A program made the translations under genes and the position numbers. A stretch of 14,733 nucleotides of DNA from Faecalibacterium sp. (lineage in GTDB: Bacteria > Bacillota > Clostridia > Oscillospirales > Ruminococcaceae), in the NCBI GenBank assembly GCA_017483235.1, contig JAFULE010000022.1:1-14733 (forward strand). The letters run 5' to 3'. The number at the start of each line of letters is the position of its first letter. Position 1 is the stretch's first letter. The notes below the pieces were generated by a model. The model was not told the origin of the DNA, made no database searches, and saw only the letters and a list, made by a program, of their open reading frames with translations. Shown in pieces: positions 6,929 through 12,241 of the stretch.

Positions 6929-7291
6929 TCAGGCGGCAGGCTGACCGTTGAAGTCGCCGTCACCCAGCTGTACCGATACACAGCCGGGATACTGCCGGGC
7001 CAAAAGCGTAAAGCCCAGTGCCGCCAGTTCAAACGCACCGTGTACATATTGCAGCCCCTGTACGGTGGGCTGGGCAGTCACCGCACACCAGCCACGGCCG
7101 GGCACCCCGTCCACCGCAAGGTCCTGCAGAAAGGCAGCCCCGGCCTGTGCCAGCCTGCAGCACAGTGCCTGCATCAGAGTGCTTTCGGCCGCCGGCAGGC
7201 TTGACGGGGCATCGGCGGCCTGCCCGCACACCACAAGCTGAAAGCAGGGGGCTTCGCCGCCGGGGATGATGTTCATGGTTACTTCGGTCAT
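6929..7291 (-). CDS. Small protein distantly like ribosomal-processing protease Prp, catalytic residues absent
   Basis: A 120-residue protein of uncertain function. The overall pattern recalls Prp, the cysteine protease that trims ribosomal protein L27: a first strand ending in a G-x-A turn, an Ala-rich helix with S-x-L-x-QAL, and a C-terminal ALGFTLLARQYPGCVSV like the Prp ending. However the catalytic His of GHA is Gln (Q24), and no Cys lies where the DIVCAAVS Cys should be (the nearest are C44 and C45). If related, it is a non-catalytic relative, perhaps a binding protein. The start at 7291 is chosen because AAAGGAGAG lies just upstream; a GTG at 7315 would precede that site. The strongest leftward promoter in the window (7493-7521), with an operator in its spacer, points at this gene across a leader of about 195 bases. 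Confidence 0.5.
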   Translation of the reverse strand: MTEVTMNIIPGGEAPCFQLVVCGQAADAPSSLPAAESTLMQALCCRLAQAGAAFLQDLAVDGVPGRGWCAVTAQPTVQGLQYVHGAFELAALGFTLLARQYPGCVSVQLGDGDFNGQPAA

Positions 7292-7402
7292 ATATGCTCT
7301 CCTTTCCGTATTCACAGGGGCAAGTCCGTCTTATCGGGCCGGGGCTTTGGTATGCTCAACCTGCCGGATATTTTTCAAATTCGTCTTGCGCACCGTCTTG
7401 TG

Positions 7403-7432
7403 TTGTGATAAACTTAGTTTGCTAAGTTTTAT
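7403..7432 (+). promoter_or_regulatory. Candidate promoter of the ImmR-ImmA-barnase-barstar operon
   Basis: TTGTGA (7403-7408), an 18-base spacer and TTTTAT (7427-7432) match consensus at four of six positions in each box, and the spacer is nearly all operator site 1. An alternative is TTGCGC, 17 bases, TAAACT (from 7386), whose -10 box overlaps the same operator. Either way operator and promoter coincide, as expected for autorepression. Confidence 0.4.
7411..7428. promoter_or_regulatory. Operator site 1 (palindrome)
   Basis: AACTTAG-TTTG-CTAAGTT is a perfect 7-4-7 palindrome, with near-symmetry continuing outward (GATA before, TATC after). It shares its CTTAG...CTAAG half-sites and four-base centre with site 2, so both probably bind the same dimeric regulator. 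The best candidate is the XRE protein encoded at 7564. Confidence 0.75.
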
Positions 7433-7492
7433 CTGTGGTTGAAAGCCCCGTCGGCACCATCACTTCCGGGCTTCGGGGCTGGATTTGCCCAC

Positions 7493-7521
7493 AGTATAGC
7501 TTAGTTTTCTAAGCTTGTCAA
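7493..7521 (-). promoter_or_regulatory. Consensus leftward promoter with operator in its spacer
   Basis: On the - strand perfect TTGACA (7516-7521), exactly 17 bases, TATACT (7493-7498). The spacer is almost exactly operator site 2. Transcription would start near 7486 and run left through site 1 to the Prp-like gene at 7291. Confidence 0.75.
7498..7515. promoter_or_regulatory. Operator site 2 (palindrome)
   Basis: AGCTTAG-TTTT-CTAAGCT is a perfect 7-4-7 palindrome, the partner of site 1. It lies between the -35 and -10 boxes of the leftward promoter, so a bound dimer would exclude RNA polymerase. Confidence 0.75.
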
Positions 7522-7563
7522 CCTTTTTGACACAAGTTCACACAGAAAGCAGGTCAACGCACT

Positions 7564-7902
7564 ATGGATACCTACGACCGCATTGCCCAACTGATGATCC
7601 AGCACGGCGAACGCGCCGCCGATCTGGCCAAAGCCACCGGCATTTCCACCGGGCTGCTTTCGCAGTGGAAGGCCCGCATGCAGCGCCCCTCGCTGGAAAA
7701 GCTGACCCTTGTGGCCGAACACTACGGCGTGACGGTGGATGCCCTGCAGGGCAAAGCCGCCCCCCAGCCGGACATCACCTTTGACGATTTCACCTACGCC
7801 CTGCACAATGAAACGCAGGAACTGACCGAAGAAAACAAGCAGAAGCTGCTGGAGATGGCCCGCTTTTTTAAAGCACAGCAGAAAAAGCAGGCCGATCAAT
7901 AG
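7564..7902 (+). CDS. XRE-family repressor, ImmR-like
   Basis: A 112-residue cytoplasmic DNA-binding protein. Residues about 4-60 form an XRE/Cro helix-turn-helix (ADLAKATGISTGLLSQWKARMQ, then LEKLTLVAEHYGVTVDAL). Residues 72-110 form a charged helix typical of small Firmicute repressors. It is first in a compact operon and is followed after 17 bases by an ImmA-like metalloprotease. That pairing is known from ICEBs1 and phages, where the protease cleaves the repressor to relieve repression. Two identical-type palindromes lie just upstream, one in a divergent promoter, so autorepression plus control of the leftward gene is likely. The ribosome site is weak (AGG about ten bases upstream). No integrase or phage gene is in the window, so this is not shown to be part of an element. 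Confidence 0.85.
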   Translation: MDTYDRIAQLMIQHGERAADLAKATGISTGLLSQWKARMQRPSLEKLTLVAEHYGVTVDALQGKAAPQPDITFDDFTYALHNETQELTEENKQKLLEMARFFKAQQKKQADQ

Positions 7903-7919
7903 CCGCACGGGAGTGCCGC

Positions 7920-8369
7920 ATGACTGAACTTTCCACCATTTATCAGGATGCCCAGGCCGCTGGGGCACAGATTTTTCCCTATTCCATCGGCTTTACCGAT
8001 GCCGCCACCATCGAGTCGGAGGGGCAGTACGGCATTTTTCTGGATTTTGAGCAGTTTGGCTGCATGGGGGACTTTTTCTGGGCACTGATCCACGAGGTAA
8101 GCCACTGTGCTACCGGCTGCACCCACCGGGTCAGCAGCCCTTATGATCTGGTAGCCCGGCACGAGTATAAGGCTAACCGCCGCGCCATCGAAACTTATCT
8201 GCCCGCCGCGGCTTTACAGAAGGCCATGCAGGCCGGCTACACCGAACCGTGGCAGCTGGCCGAATATTTTACCCTGCCGGAAGAAGCCATTCGGATGGCG
8301 CTGGAATATTGGACCCAGCGGCGCGGGCTGGACCTGAACATCGAACCCAACAACGAGGTATGTGTATGA
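7920..8369 (+). CDS. ImmA/IrrE-family metallo-endopeptidase
   Basis: A 149-residue soluble protein with the zinc-protease motif HEVSH (H58, E59, H62) in FFWALIHEVSHCATG. A second conserved segment, HEYKANRRAIETYLP (81-95), corresponds to the E-x-x-A-N-x-x-A-x-x-x-LP region that supplies the third zinc ligand (probably E82). The C-terminal helix-rich part (PWQLAEYFTLPEEAIRMALEYW) is the usual substrate-side domain. Members cleave a partner XRE repressor in response to a signal; the repressor gene lies immediately upstream. The start has CGGGAG six bases upstream. The stop overlaps the barnase start as ATGA, so these genes are translationally coupled. Confidence 0.88.
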   Translation: MTELSTIYQDAQAAGAQIFPYSIGFTDAATIESEGQYGIFLDFEQFGCMGDFFWALIHEVSHCATGCTHRVSSPYDLVARHEYKANRRAIETYLPAAALQKAMQAGYTEPWQLAEYFTLPEEAIRMALEYWTQRRGLDLNIEPNNEVCV

Positions 8370-8992
8370 ACAAAAAGATAAAACAGCTGCTGGGCAGTGC
8401 CCTTGCCGTGGTGCTGATCCTTGCCATGAGCCTGTTTGGCGGCGGCACCGGCCAATCAAACGACACGCCCGCAGGGGGCAGCTCAGTAGTTTACAGCCAG
8501 TCTGATGCTGCCCAATCCACCCCTGCCGATCCGCAAAGCCAGCCTGACGGCGGCCAAAGCAGCCCGGCAGCCACCCCGGCTGACAGCAGCCCGGCCCAGT
8601 CCACCCCGGTGGAGCATCCGGCCAACAGCCCGCCGGCCGACACCCTCGACGAAAACGGCAGCTACGACAGCAAAGAAGAGGTCGCCCTGTACATTCATCT
8701 GTACGGCCGGCTGCCCGGCAACTACATCACCAAAAAGCAGGCCGAAGCGCTGGGCTGGCAGGGCGGCTCGGTAGAGCGGTACGCCCCCGGCAAATGCATT
8801 GGCGGCAGCAGCTTTGGCAACCGGGAAGGGCTTTTGCCCACCAAAAAGGGCCGCAGCTGGACCGAATGTGACATTGACACACTGGGCAAAAGCAGCCGGG
8901 GCGCCAAGCGGATCGTGTTTTCCAACGATGGGCTGATCTACTACACCCCCGATCATTACGAAAGCTTTGAGCTGCTGTACGGGGAGGAGTAA
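8366..8992 (+). CDS. Exported barnase-family ribonuclease with long Pro/Ser-rich linker
   Basis: A 208-residue protein. Residues 1-25 are a basic, hydrophobic export signal (MNKKIKQLLGSALAVVLILA) with no lipobox Cys. Residues about 28-95 are a low-complexity Pro/Ser/Gln/Ala linker. Residues about 97-208 are a complete barnase domain: LYGRLPGNYITKKQAEALGW, APGKCIGG, GNREGLLP, GRSWTECDI and TPDHYESF. Residues matching barnase K27, E73, R83, R87 and H102 are present as K123, E167, R178, R182 and H197, so it should be an active RNA endonuclease cleaving after guanosine. The start overlaps the ImmA stop (ATGA). The barstar gene follows after three bases. It may act outside the cell on competitors or in phosphate scavenging; linker and signal suggest release or anchoring at the surface. 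Confidence 0.93.
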   Translation: MNKKIKQLLGSALAVVLILAMSLFGGGTGQSNDTPAGGSSVVYSQSDAAQSTPADPQSQPDGGQSSPAATPADSSPAQSTPVEHPANSPPADTLDENGSYDSKEEVALYIHLYGRLPGNYITKKQAEALGWQGGSVERYAPGKCIGGSSFGNREGLLPTKKGRSWTECDIDTLGKSSRGAKRIVFSNDGLIYYTPDHYESFELLYGEE

Positions 8993-8995
8993 GCC

Positions 8996-9835
8996 ATGAA
9001 ACAGGTTTTACTGGATGGCGCACTGCTTGCCACCCGCGCACAGGTACACCGAATGCTGGCCGAAGCACTGGACTTCCCCGCTTATTACGGCAGCAATCTG
9101 GACGCCCTGTACGACTGCCTGACCGACCTGCACAGCCCGGTGCAGATCACCCTGACAAACACCGATGCATTGGGGCCCTGGAGCGACGCACTGCGCCGCA
9201 CATTGGCCGATGCCGCCGCCGAAAACCCTGACCTGACCATTCTTGAACAAAACACAAAGAAAGAAGGAACCGCTATGATCCCCACCCCCGAACAGGCCCG
9301 CGCACTGCTGCAGCAATACAACACGGGCGAATTTCATCTGAAACACGGCTACACCGTAGGCGATGTGCTGCGCTGGTACGCCAACGAGCTGGGCTACGGC
9401 GAGGAAGCCGATTTCTGGCAGGCCGTAGGCATTCTGCACGATCTGGATTTTGAGCAGTGGCCCGACCAGCACTGTGTCAAATGCGTGGAGCTGATGCAGC
9501 AGCACGGGCTGGACGAGCGGCTGATCCGTGCCGTCGCCAGCCATGGCTGGGGCATGACCGGCTCGGCCTATCAGCCCGAGCACGCCATGGAAAAGGTGTT
9601 GTTCGCGGTGGACGAGCTGACCGGCCTGATCGGTGCAGCCGCCGCCATGCGCCCCTCGAAGAGCGTGAGCGATCTGGAGCTGAAAAGCCTGAAAAAGAAG
9701 TACAAAGACAAGCGCTTCGCCGCCGGCTGCAGCCGCGATGTGATCGCGCAGGGCGCCGAGCAGCTGGGTTGGACTTTGGATGAGCTGCTGGAAAAAACCA
9801 TTCTGGCCATGCGTGCCAGCGAAAATGTGGACTGA
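8996..9835 (+). CDS. Barstar-HD domain fusion (barnase inhibitor joined to HD hydrolase)
   Basis: A 279-residue frame. Residues 1-85 are barstar: MKQVLLDG, then FPAYYGSNLDALYDCLTDL with D36 and D40 matching the barnase-binding D35 and D39 of barstar; the E76 position is D72, and W38 is Tyr. It ends with DLTILEQ like barstar's last strand. Residues 94-279 are an HD-domain protein: FHLKHGYTV (H117), ILHDLDFEQW (H148, D149), VASHGWG (H183) and FAVDELTGLI (D206), a metal-dependent phosphohydrolase fold of unknown substrate. The join (KKEGTA) is the translation of a ribosome site: GAAGGA at 9263-9268 lies six bases before an in-frame ATG at 9275. The HD protein may therefore also be made alone. 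GGGGAGGAG lies six bases before the barstar start. A terminator closes the operon. Confidence 0.9.
   Translation: MKQVLLDGALLATRAQVHRMLAEALDFPAYYGSNLDALYDCLTDLHSPVQITLTNTDALGPWSDALRRTLADAAAENPDLTILEQNTKKEGTAMIPTPEQARALLQQYNTGEFHLKHGYTVGDVLRWYANELGYGEEADFWQAVGILHDLDFEQWPDQHCVKCVELMQQHGLDERLIRAVASHGWGMTGSAYQPEHAMEKVLFAVDELTGLIGAAAAMRPSKSVSDLELKSLKKKYKDKRFAAGCSRDVIAQGAEQLGWTLDELLEKTILAMRASENVD
9263..9277 (+). promoter_or_regulatory. Internal ribosome site and alternative start for the HD domain
   Basis: GAAGGA (9263-9268), six bases, then ATG (9275-9277), in frame inside the barstar-HD gene. The ATG opens exactly where the HD protein would normally begin (MIPTPEQARALL). This suggests two products, or a formerly separate gene. 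Confidence 0.65.
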
Positions 9836-9852
9836 ATCTCATTTACAAAATA

Positions 9853-9882
9853 CCCCCGCTGCAGCCGCAGCGGGGATTTTTT
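9853..9882 (+). terminator. Terminator of the barnase-barstar operon
   Basis: CCCCGCTGC, loop AGCC, GCAGCGGGG, then ATTTTTT, shortly after the stop at 9835. Beyond it, 9883-9970 is an AT-rich spacer with a tandem repeat of TTTAGCAC (9920-9935) and no gene that I can see. Confidence 0.92.
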
Positions 9883-9996
9883 GCCTGTGCTGCGCCTTAT
9901 TCTGGAAAAACAAACGAATTTTAGCACTTTAGCACAAAAAAGTTCATTCATTTTTATGGCCAAAATGGAATTGCTTTTTTTGCCGCTTTCGTGTAG

Positions 9997-10002
9997 TATA
10001 AT
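9997..10002 (+). promoter_or_regulatory. -10 box of the dapAB promoter
   Basis: A consensus TATAAT (9997-10002) lies about ten bases before the riboswitch. The -35 region is a T-rich tract (9975-9981) without a clear TTGACA, so only the -10 is called. Confidence 0.65.
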
Positions 10003-10011
10003 AGCAAATCT

Positions 10012-10182
10012 GGATAGAGGCGCACCGCACCAAAAGTATGCCGGCTGCAAGGCAGCGCAGCCGTTGGCCGGCAAAAAGGGGTGGGTGCCGAAGGCAAAGC
10101 CAATGCGCGGGCTTTGTTCTGGGCCGGTGGGCAAACAGCCGCCGGACTGTCGCACCTTTCCGTGCGGAGTGCTATCTTTACA
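10012..10182 (+). ncRNA. Lysine riboswitch (L-box) aptamer
   Basis: The L-box signatures occur in order. GATAG (10013-10017) pairs with CTATC (10172-10176) as part of P1. Between them are AGAGGCGCA, AAAAGTATGCC, AAAGGGGT, GTGCCGAAGG, GGACTGTCGCAC and GCGGAGTGCTATC. The expression platform is readable. ATCTTTACA-type bases (10175-10182) can pair with TGTAAGGA (10216-10223) as an antiterminator, competing with both P1 and the terminator. Bound lysine stabilises P1, frees the terminator and stops dapAB transcription. Confidence 0.95.
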
Positions 10183-10218
10183 GCCGGCGCCCTTTGGGCG
10201 CGATTTATGCGCAGTTGT

Positions 10219-10258
10219 AAGGACAATGCCCCGCAACGGGCCTTGTCCTTTTTGTTTT
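10219..10258 (+). terminator. Riboswitch-controlled terminator before dapA
   Basis: AAGGACAA (10219-10226) pairs with TTGTCCTT (10243-10250), with an inner GCCC/GGGC step, followed by TTTGTTTTT. Its 5' arm is shared with the antiterminator, so this is the regulated stop of the lysine switch. Confidence 0.9.
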
Positions 10259-10326
10259 TCCGGCGCGGCGCATCGGGGCCTGCCGCAGCCGTTTTATCGC
10301 CCCGGTTCTGTATGGAGGGTATATTG

Positions 10327-11217
10327 ATGAGAGAACCTGTTTTTAAGGGCATTGCCACCGCACTGGTCACCCCGTTTTACGCCGACGGCACCGTAGACTA
10401 CGAAAGCTACGGCCGGCTGATCGACTGGCAGATCGAACAAGGCATCAACGGTCTGGTTGCCTGCGGCACCACCGGCGAGGCTTCCACCCTGACCGATGAC
10501 GAGCACAAAGAGGTCATCCGCTTCACCGTTGAACGCGCCGCCGGCCGGGTTCCGGTGATTGCCGGCACCGGCTCGAACGACACCGCCTATGCCATCGAGC
10601 TGACCCGCTACGCCTGCGAGGTGGGCGCCGATGCGGTGCTGGTGGTGACCCCCTATTACAACAAGGCCACCCAGGAAGGCCTGTACCGCAGCTTTACCGC
10701 CATTGCGGACGCTTCCACCAAGCCGGTGATTCTGTACAACGTGCCCAGCCGTACCGGCTGCAAGATCAGCGCCGCCACCGCCGCCCGTCTGGCTGAACAT
10801 CCCATGATCACCGGCATCAAGGAAGCCAGCGGCGACATCAGCCATATTGTAGAGCTGGCCTCGCTGGTAGCCGGCAAGCTGGATATCTACTCCGGCAACG
10901 ACGACCAGATCGTGCCCATTATGGCCATGGGCGGTGTGGGCTGCATTTCGGTGCTGTCCAACGTGATCCCGTCCGAAACGGTGGCCATCAGCGACGCCTT
11001 CTTTGCCGGCGATATCAAGACTGCAGCCGCCCTGCAGTGCAAGTATCTGCCCCTGATCAACGCTTTGTTCTGCGAGGTGAACCCCATTCCCGCCAAGGCG
11101 GCCACCGCTGCTATGGGCTACGGCGTGAATGTGCTGCGCCTGCCTTTGACCCCCATGGAAGCCGACCACGAAGCGGTGCTGCTGCAGCGCATGCGGGATG
11201 CGGGGGTGCAGGTATGA
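10327..11217 (+). CDS. dapA: 4-hydroxy-tetrahydrodipicolinate synthase
   Basis: A 296-residue cytoplasmic TIM-barrel lyase that condenses pyruvate with aspartate semialdehyde, the first committed step to diaminopimelate and lysine. Seen: the GTTGE loop (T48, T49), TPYYNK (108-113), catalytic Tyr Y137 and carboxylate-binding R142 in LYNVPSRTG, Schiff-base lysine K165 in GIKEASGD, and NPIPAK near the end. The length is normal. The ATG at 10327 is chosen because GGAGGG lies seven bases upstream; the frame stays open leftward through the riboswitch, but that is non-coding. The stop overlaps the dapB start (ATGA). Expression is set by the lysine riboswitch. Confidence 0.97.
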   Translation: MREPVFKGIATALVTPFYADGTVDYESYGRLIDWQIEQGINGLVACGTTGEASTLTDDEHKEVIRFTVERAAGRVPVIAGTGSNDTAYAIELTRYACEVGADAVLVVTPYYNKATQEGLYRSFTAIADASTKPVILYNVPSRTGCKISAATAARLAEHPMITGIKEASGDISHIVELASLVAGKLDIYSGNDDQIVPIMAMGGVGCISVLSNVIPSETVAISDAFFAGDIKTAAALQCKYLPLINALFCEVNPIPAKAATAAMGYGVNVLRLPLTPMEADHEAVLLQRMRDAGVQV

Positions 11218-11948
11218 GGGTACTGGTACACGGCGCGGCCGGCTACATGGGGCGCCATGTAGTCCGTATGGCCGGCGAGGGGGTTTGCGGCGCCAGTCTG
11301 GGCGCCGCTGTGGACGCGTTTGCCGGCGGCCAGTCCGGCATGGTGACCACCCTTGCCGAGGCCGCCCCTGCGGATGTGATCATCGACTTCAGCCACCATA
11401 CGGCAGTGCCCGGTGTGCTGGCTTATGCAGTGGAAAATAATCTGCCCGTAGTGATTGCCACCACCGGCTGCACCGACGAGGAAAAACTGGCCATTGTGCA
11501 GGCGGCCAAACAGGTGCCGGTGTTTTTCAGTGCCAATATGTCTGTGGGTGTTGCCCTGCTGTGCCGGCTGGCAAAGCAAACAGCGGCGCTGTTCCCCGAT
11601 GCAGACATTGAAATTGTGGAAACCCACCACAACCGCAAGCTGGACGCGCCCAGCGGCACCGCCCTGATGATCGCCGACGCCATTCGCGCCGTGCGGCCCG
11701 ATGCGGTAAATCAGTGCGGCCGCAGCGGCATGGCCAAACGCCAGAAAAACGAAATCGGCATTTCGGCCATTCGGCGGGGCAACATCCCCGGCATTCACGA
11801 GGTGATCGTGTCCACCGCCAATCAGGCCATCACCTTAAAGCACGAGGTGTACGACCGCGCCCTGTTTGCCGAAGGTGCGCTGACCGCCGCCGCATGGCTG
11901 GTGCAGCAGCCCGCCGGCCTGTACGATATGTACAGCATGCTGGGTTAA
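11214..11948 (+). CDS. dapB: 4-hydroxy-tetrahydrodipicolinate reductase
   Basis: A 244-residue cytoplasmic reductase that uses NAD(P)H to make tetrahydrodipicolinate from the DapA product. The N-terminal Rossmann fold shows GAAGYMGRHV (7-16), DFSHH (58-62) and ATTG (82-85). The C-terminal domain has FFSANMSVGV, ETHHNRKLDAPSGTA (136-150, with the catalytic HH and the K and SGT substrate contacts) and GIHEVIVST. The nucleotide-binding loop is a little short, as in many Clostridia. The ATG at 11214 overlaps the dapA stop by four bases, so the pair is translationally coupled. A strong terminator follows. Confidence 0.96.
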   Translation: MRVLVHGAAGYMGRHVVRMAGEGVCGASLGAAVDAFAGGQSGMVTTLAEAAPADVIIDFSHHTAVPGVLAYAVENNLPVVIATTGCTDEEKLAIVQAAKQVPVFFSANMSVGVALLCRLAKQTAALFPDADIEIVETHHNRKLDAPSGTALMIADAIRAVRPDAVNQCGRSGMAKRQKNEIGISAIRRGNIPGIHEVIVSTANQAITLKHEVYDRALFAEGALTAAAWLVQQPAGLYDMYSMLG

Positions 11949-11964
11949 AAAGAAGCTCTAACCG

Positions 11965-12006
11965 CAGCCGCGCCGCAACAGACCGTTGTGGTGCGGCTGG
12001 TTTTTG
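11965..12006 (+). terminator. Terminator of dapAB
   Basis: A 15-bp stem (11965-11979 with 11985-11999, two G-U pairs, loop AGACC) is followed by GTTTTT. Confidence 0.92.
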
Positions 12007-12026
12007 CTCAAAGATAAAAAAAGGGC

Positions 12027-12054
12027 TTGCATTTTTAAAAAACAGTGGTATAAT
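12027..12054 (+). promoter_or_regulatory. Promoter of tRNA-Val
   Basis: TTGCAT (12027-12032), a 16-base spacer and TATAAT (12049-12054). Transcription would start about ten bases before the tRNA. Confidence 0.8.
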
Positions 12055-12070
12055 AAGTCTGTTCCCGCTT

Positions 12071-12147
12071 GGAGGATTAGCTCAGCTGGTTAGAGCGTTC
12101 GGTTCACATCCGAGAGGTCATTGGTTCGAGCCCACTAGTCTACACCA
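12071..12147 (+). tRNA. tRNA-Val (CAC), with irregular acceptor and T stems
   Basis: The cloverleaf is recognisable. The D stem GCTC/GAGC and the anticodon stem TTCGG/CCGAG (one G-U) are fine. The loop TTCACAT gives anticodon CAC (12105-12107), and the T loop TTCGAGC and encoded CCA are present. The acceptor stem has mismatches at 2:71 (G-A) and 6:67 (A-G) and a G-U at 5:68. The T stem has a mismatch at 50:64 (T-C). The 5' half looks intact and the 3' half looks altered. It has its own promoter and terminator, so it is probably transcribed, but whether it matures and is charged is uncertain. Confidence 0.75.
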
Positions 12148-12148
12148 G

Positions 12149-12182
12149 AAAGGCACCGATTAAAATCGGTGCCTTTTCTTTT
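12149..12182 (+). terminator. Terminator of the tRNA gene
   Basis: AAAGGCACCGAT, loop TAAA, ATCGGTGCCTTTT with further T's, starting two bases after the tRNA CCA. Confidence 0.92.
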
Positions 12183-12196
12183 TTGCAGAATCGCGG

Positions 12197-12202
12197 TATA
12201 AT
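12197..12202 (+). promoter_or_regulatory. -10 box for the cysteine hydrolase gene
   Basis: A consensus TATAAT lies 40 bases before the start codon. The matching -35 position (about 12174-12179, TTTTCT) falls in the T-run of the preceding terminator and is a poor match. Confidence 0.5.
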
Positions 12203-12241
12203 ACAGCTGTCAAGACACCTGAAACACAACGGAGGTTTCTT

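Noticed and set aside
4622..7204. An 860-codon open frame on the + strand
   Set aside because: It runs antisense to the SCIFF, Nudix-decarboxylase and Prp-like genes, which have clear motifs, promoters and ribosome sites. Its translation shows no domain and is a product of high GC in the third codon position.
7419..7459. An 11-codon leader peptide on the - strand (MVPTGLSTTDKT-like) before the Prp-like gene
   Set aside because: The ribosome site is weak, and the peptide has no run of regulatory codons or match to known leaders.
7292..9835. The ImmR-ImmA block as part of an integrated phage or ICE
   Set aside because: No integrase, excisionase, relaxase or phage structural gene and no direct-repeat attachment sites were seen within the window, so an element is not claimed.
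9920..9935. Half of a CIRCE (HrcA) element, because of TTAGCAC
   Set aside because: The tandem TTTAGCAC copies are direct repeats and no inverted GAGTGCTAA partner follows, so a heat-shock operator is not supported.
10081..10326. N-terminal extension of dapA
   Set aside because: The extra codons are the lysine riboswitch and terminator; a good ribosome site precedes the ATG at 10327.
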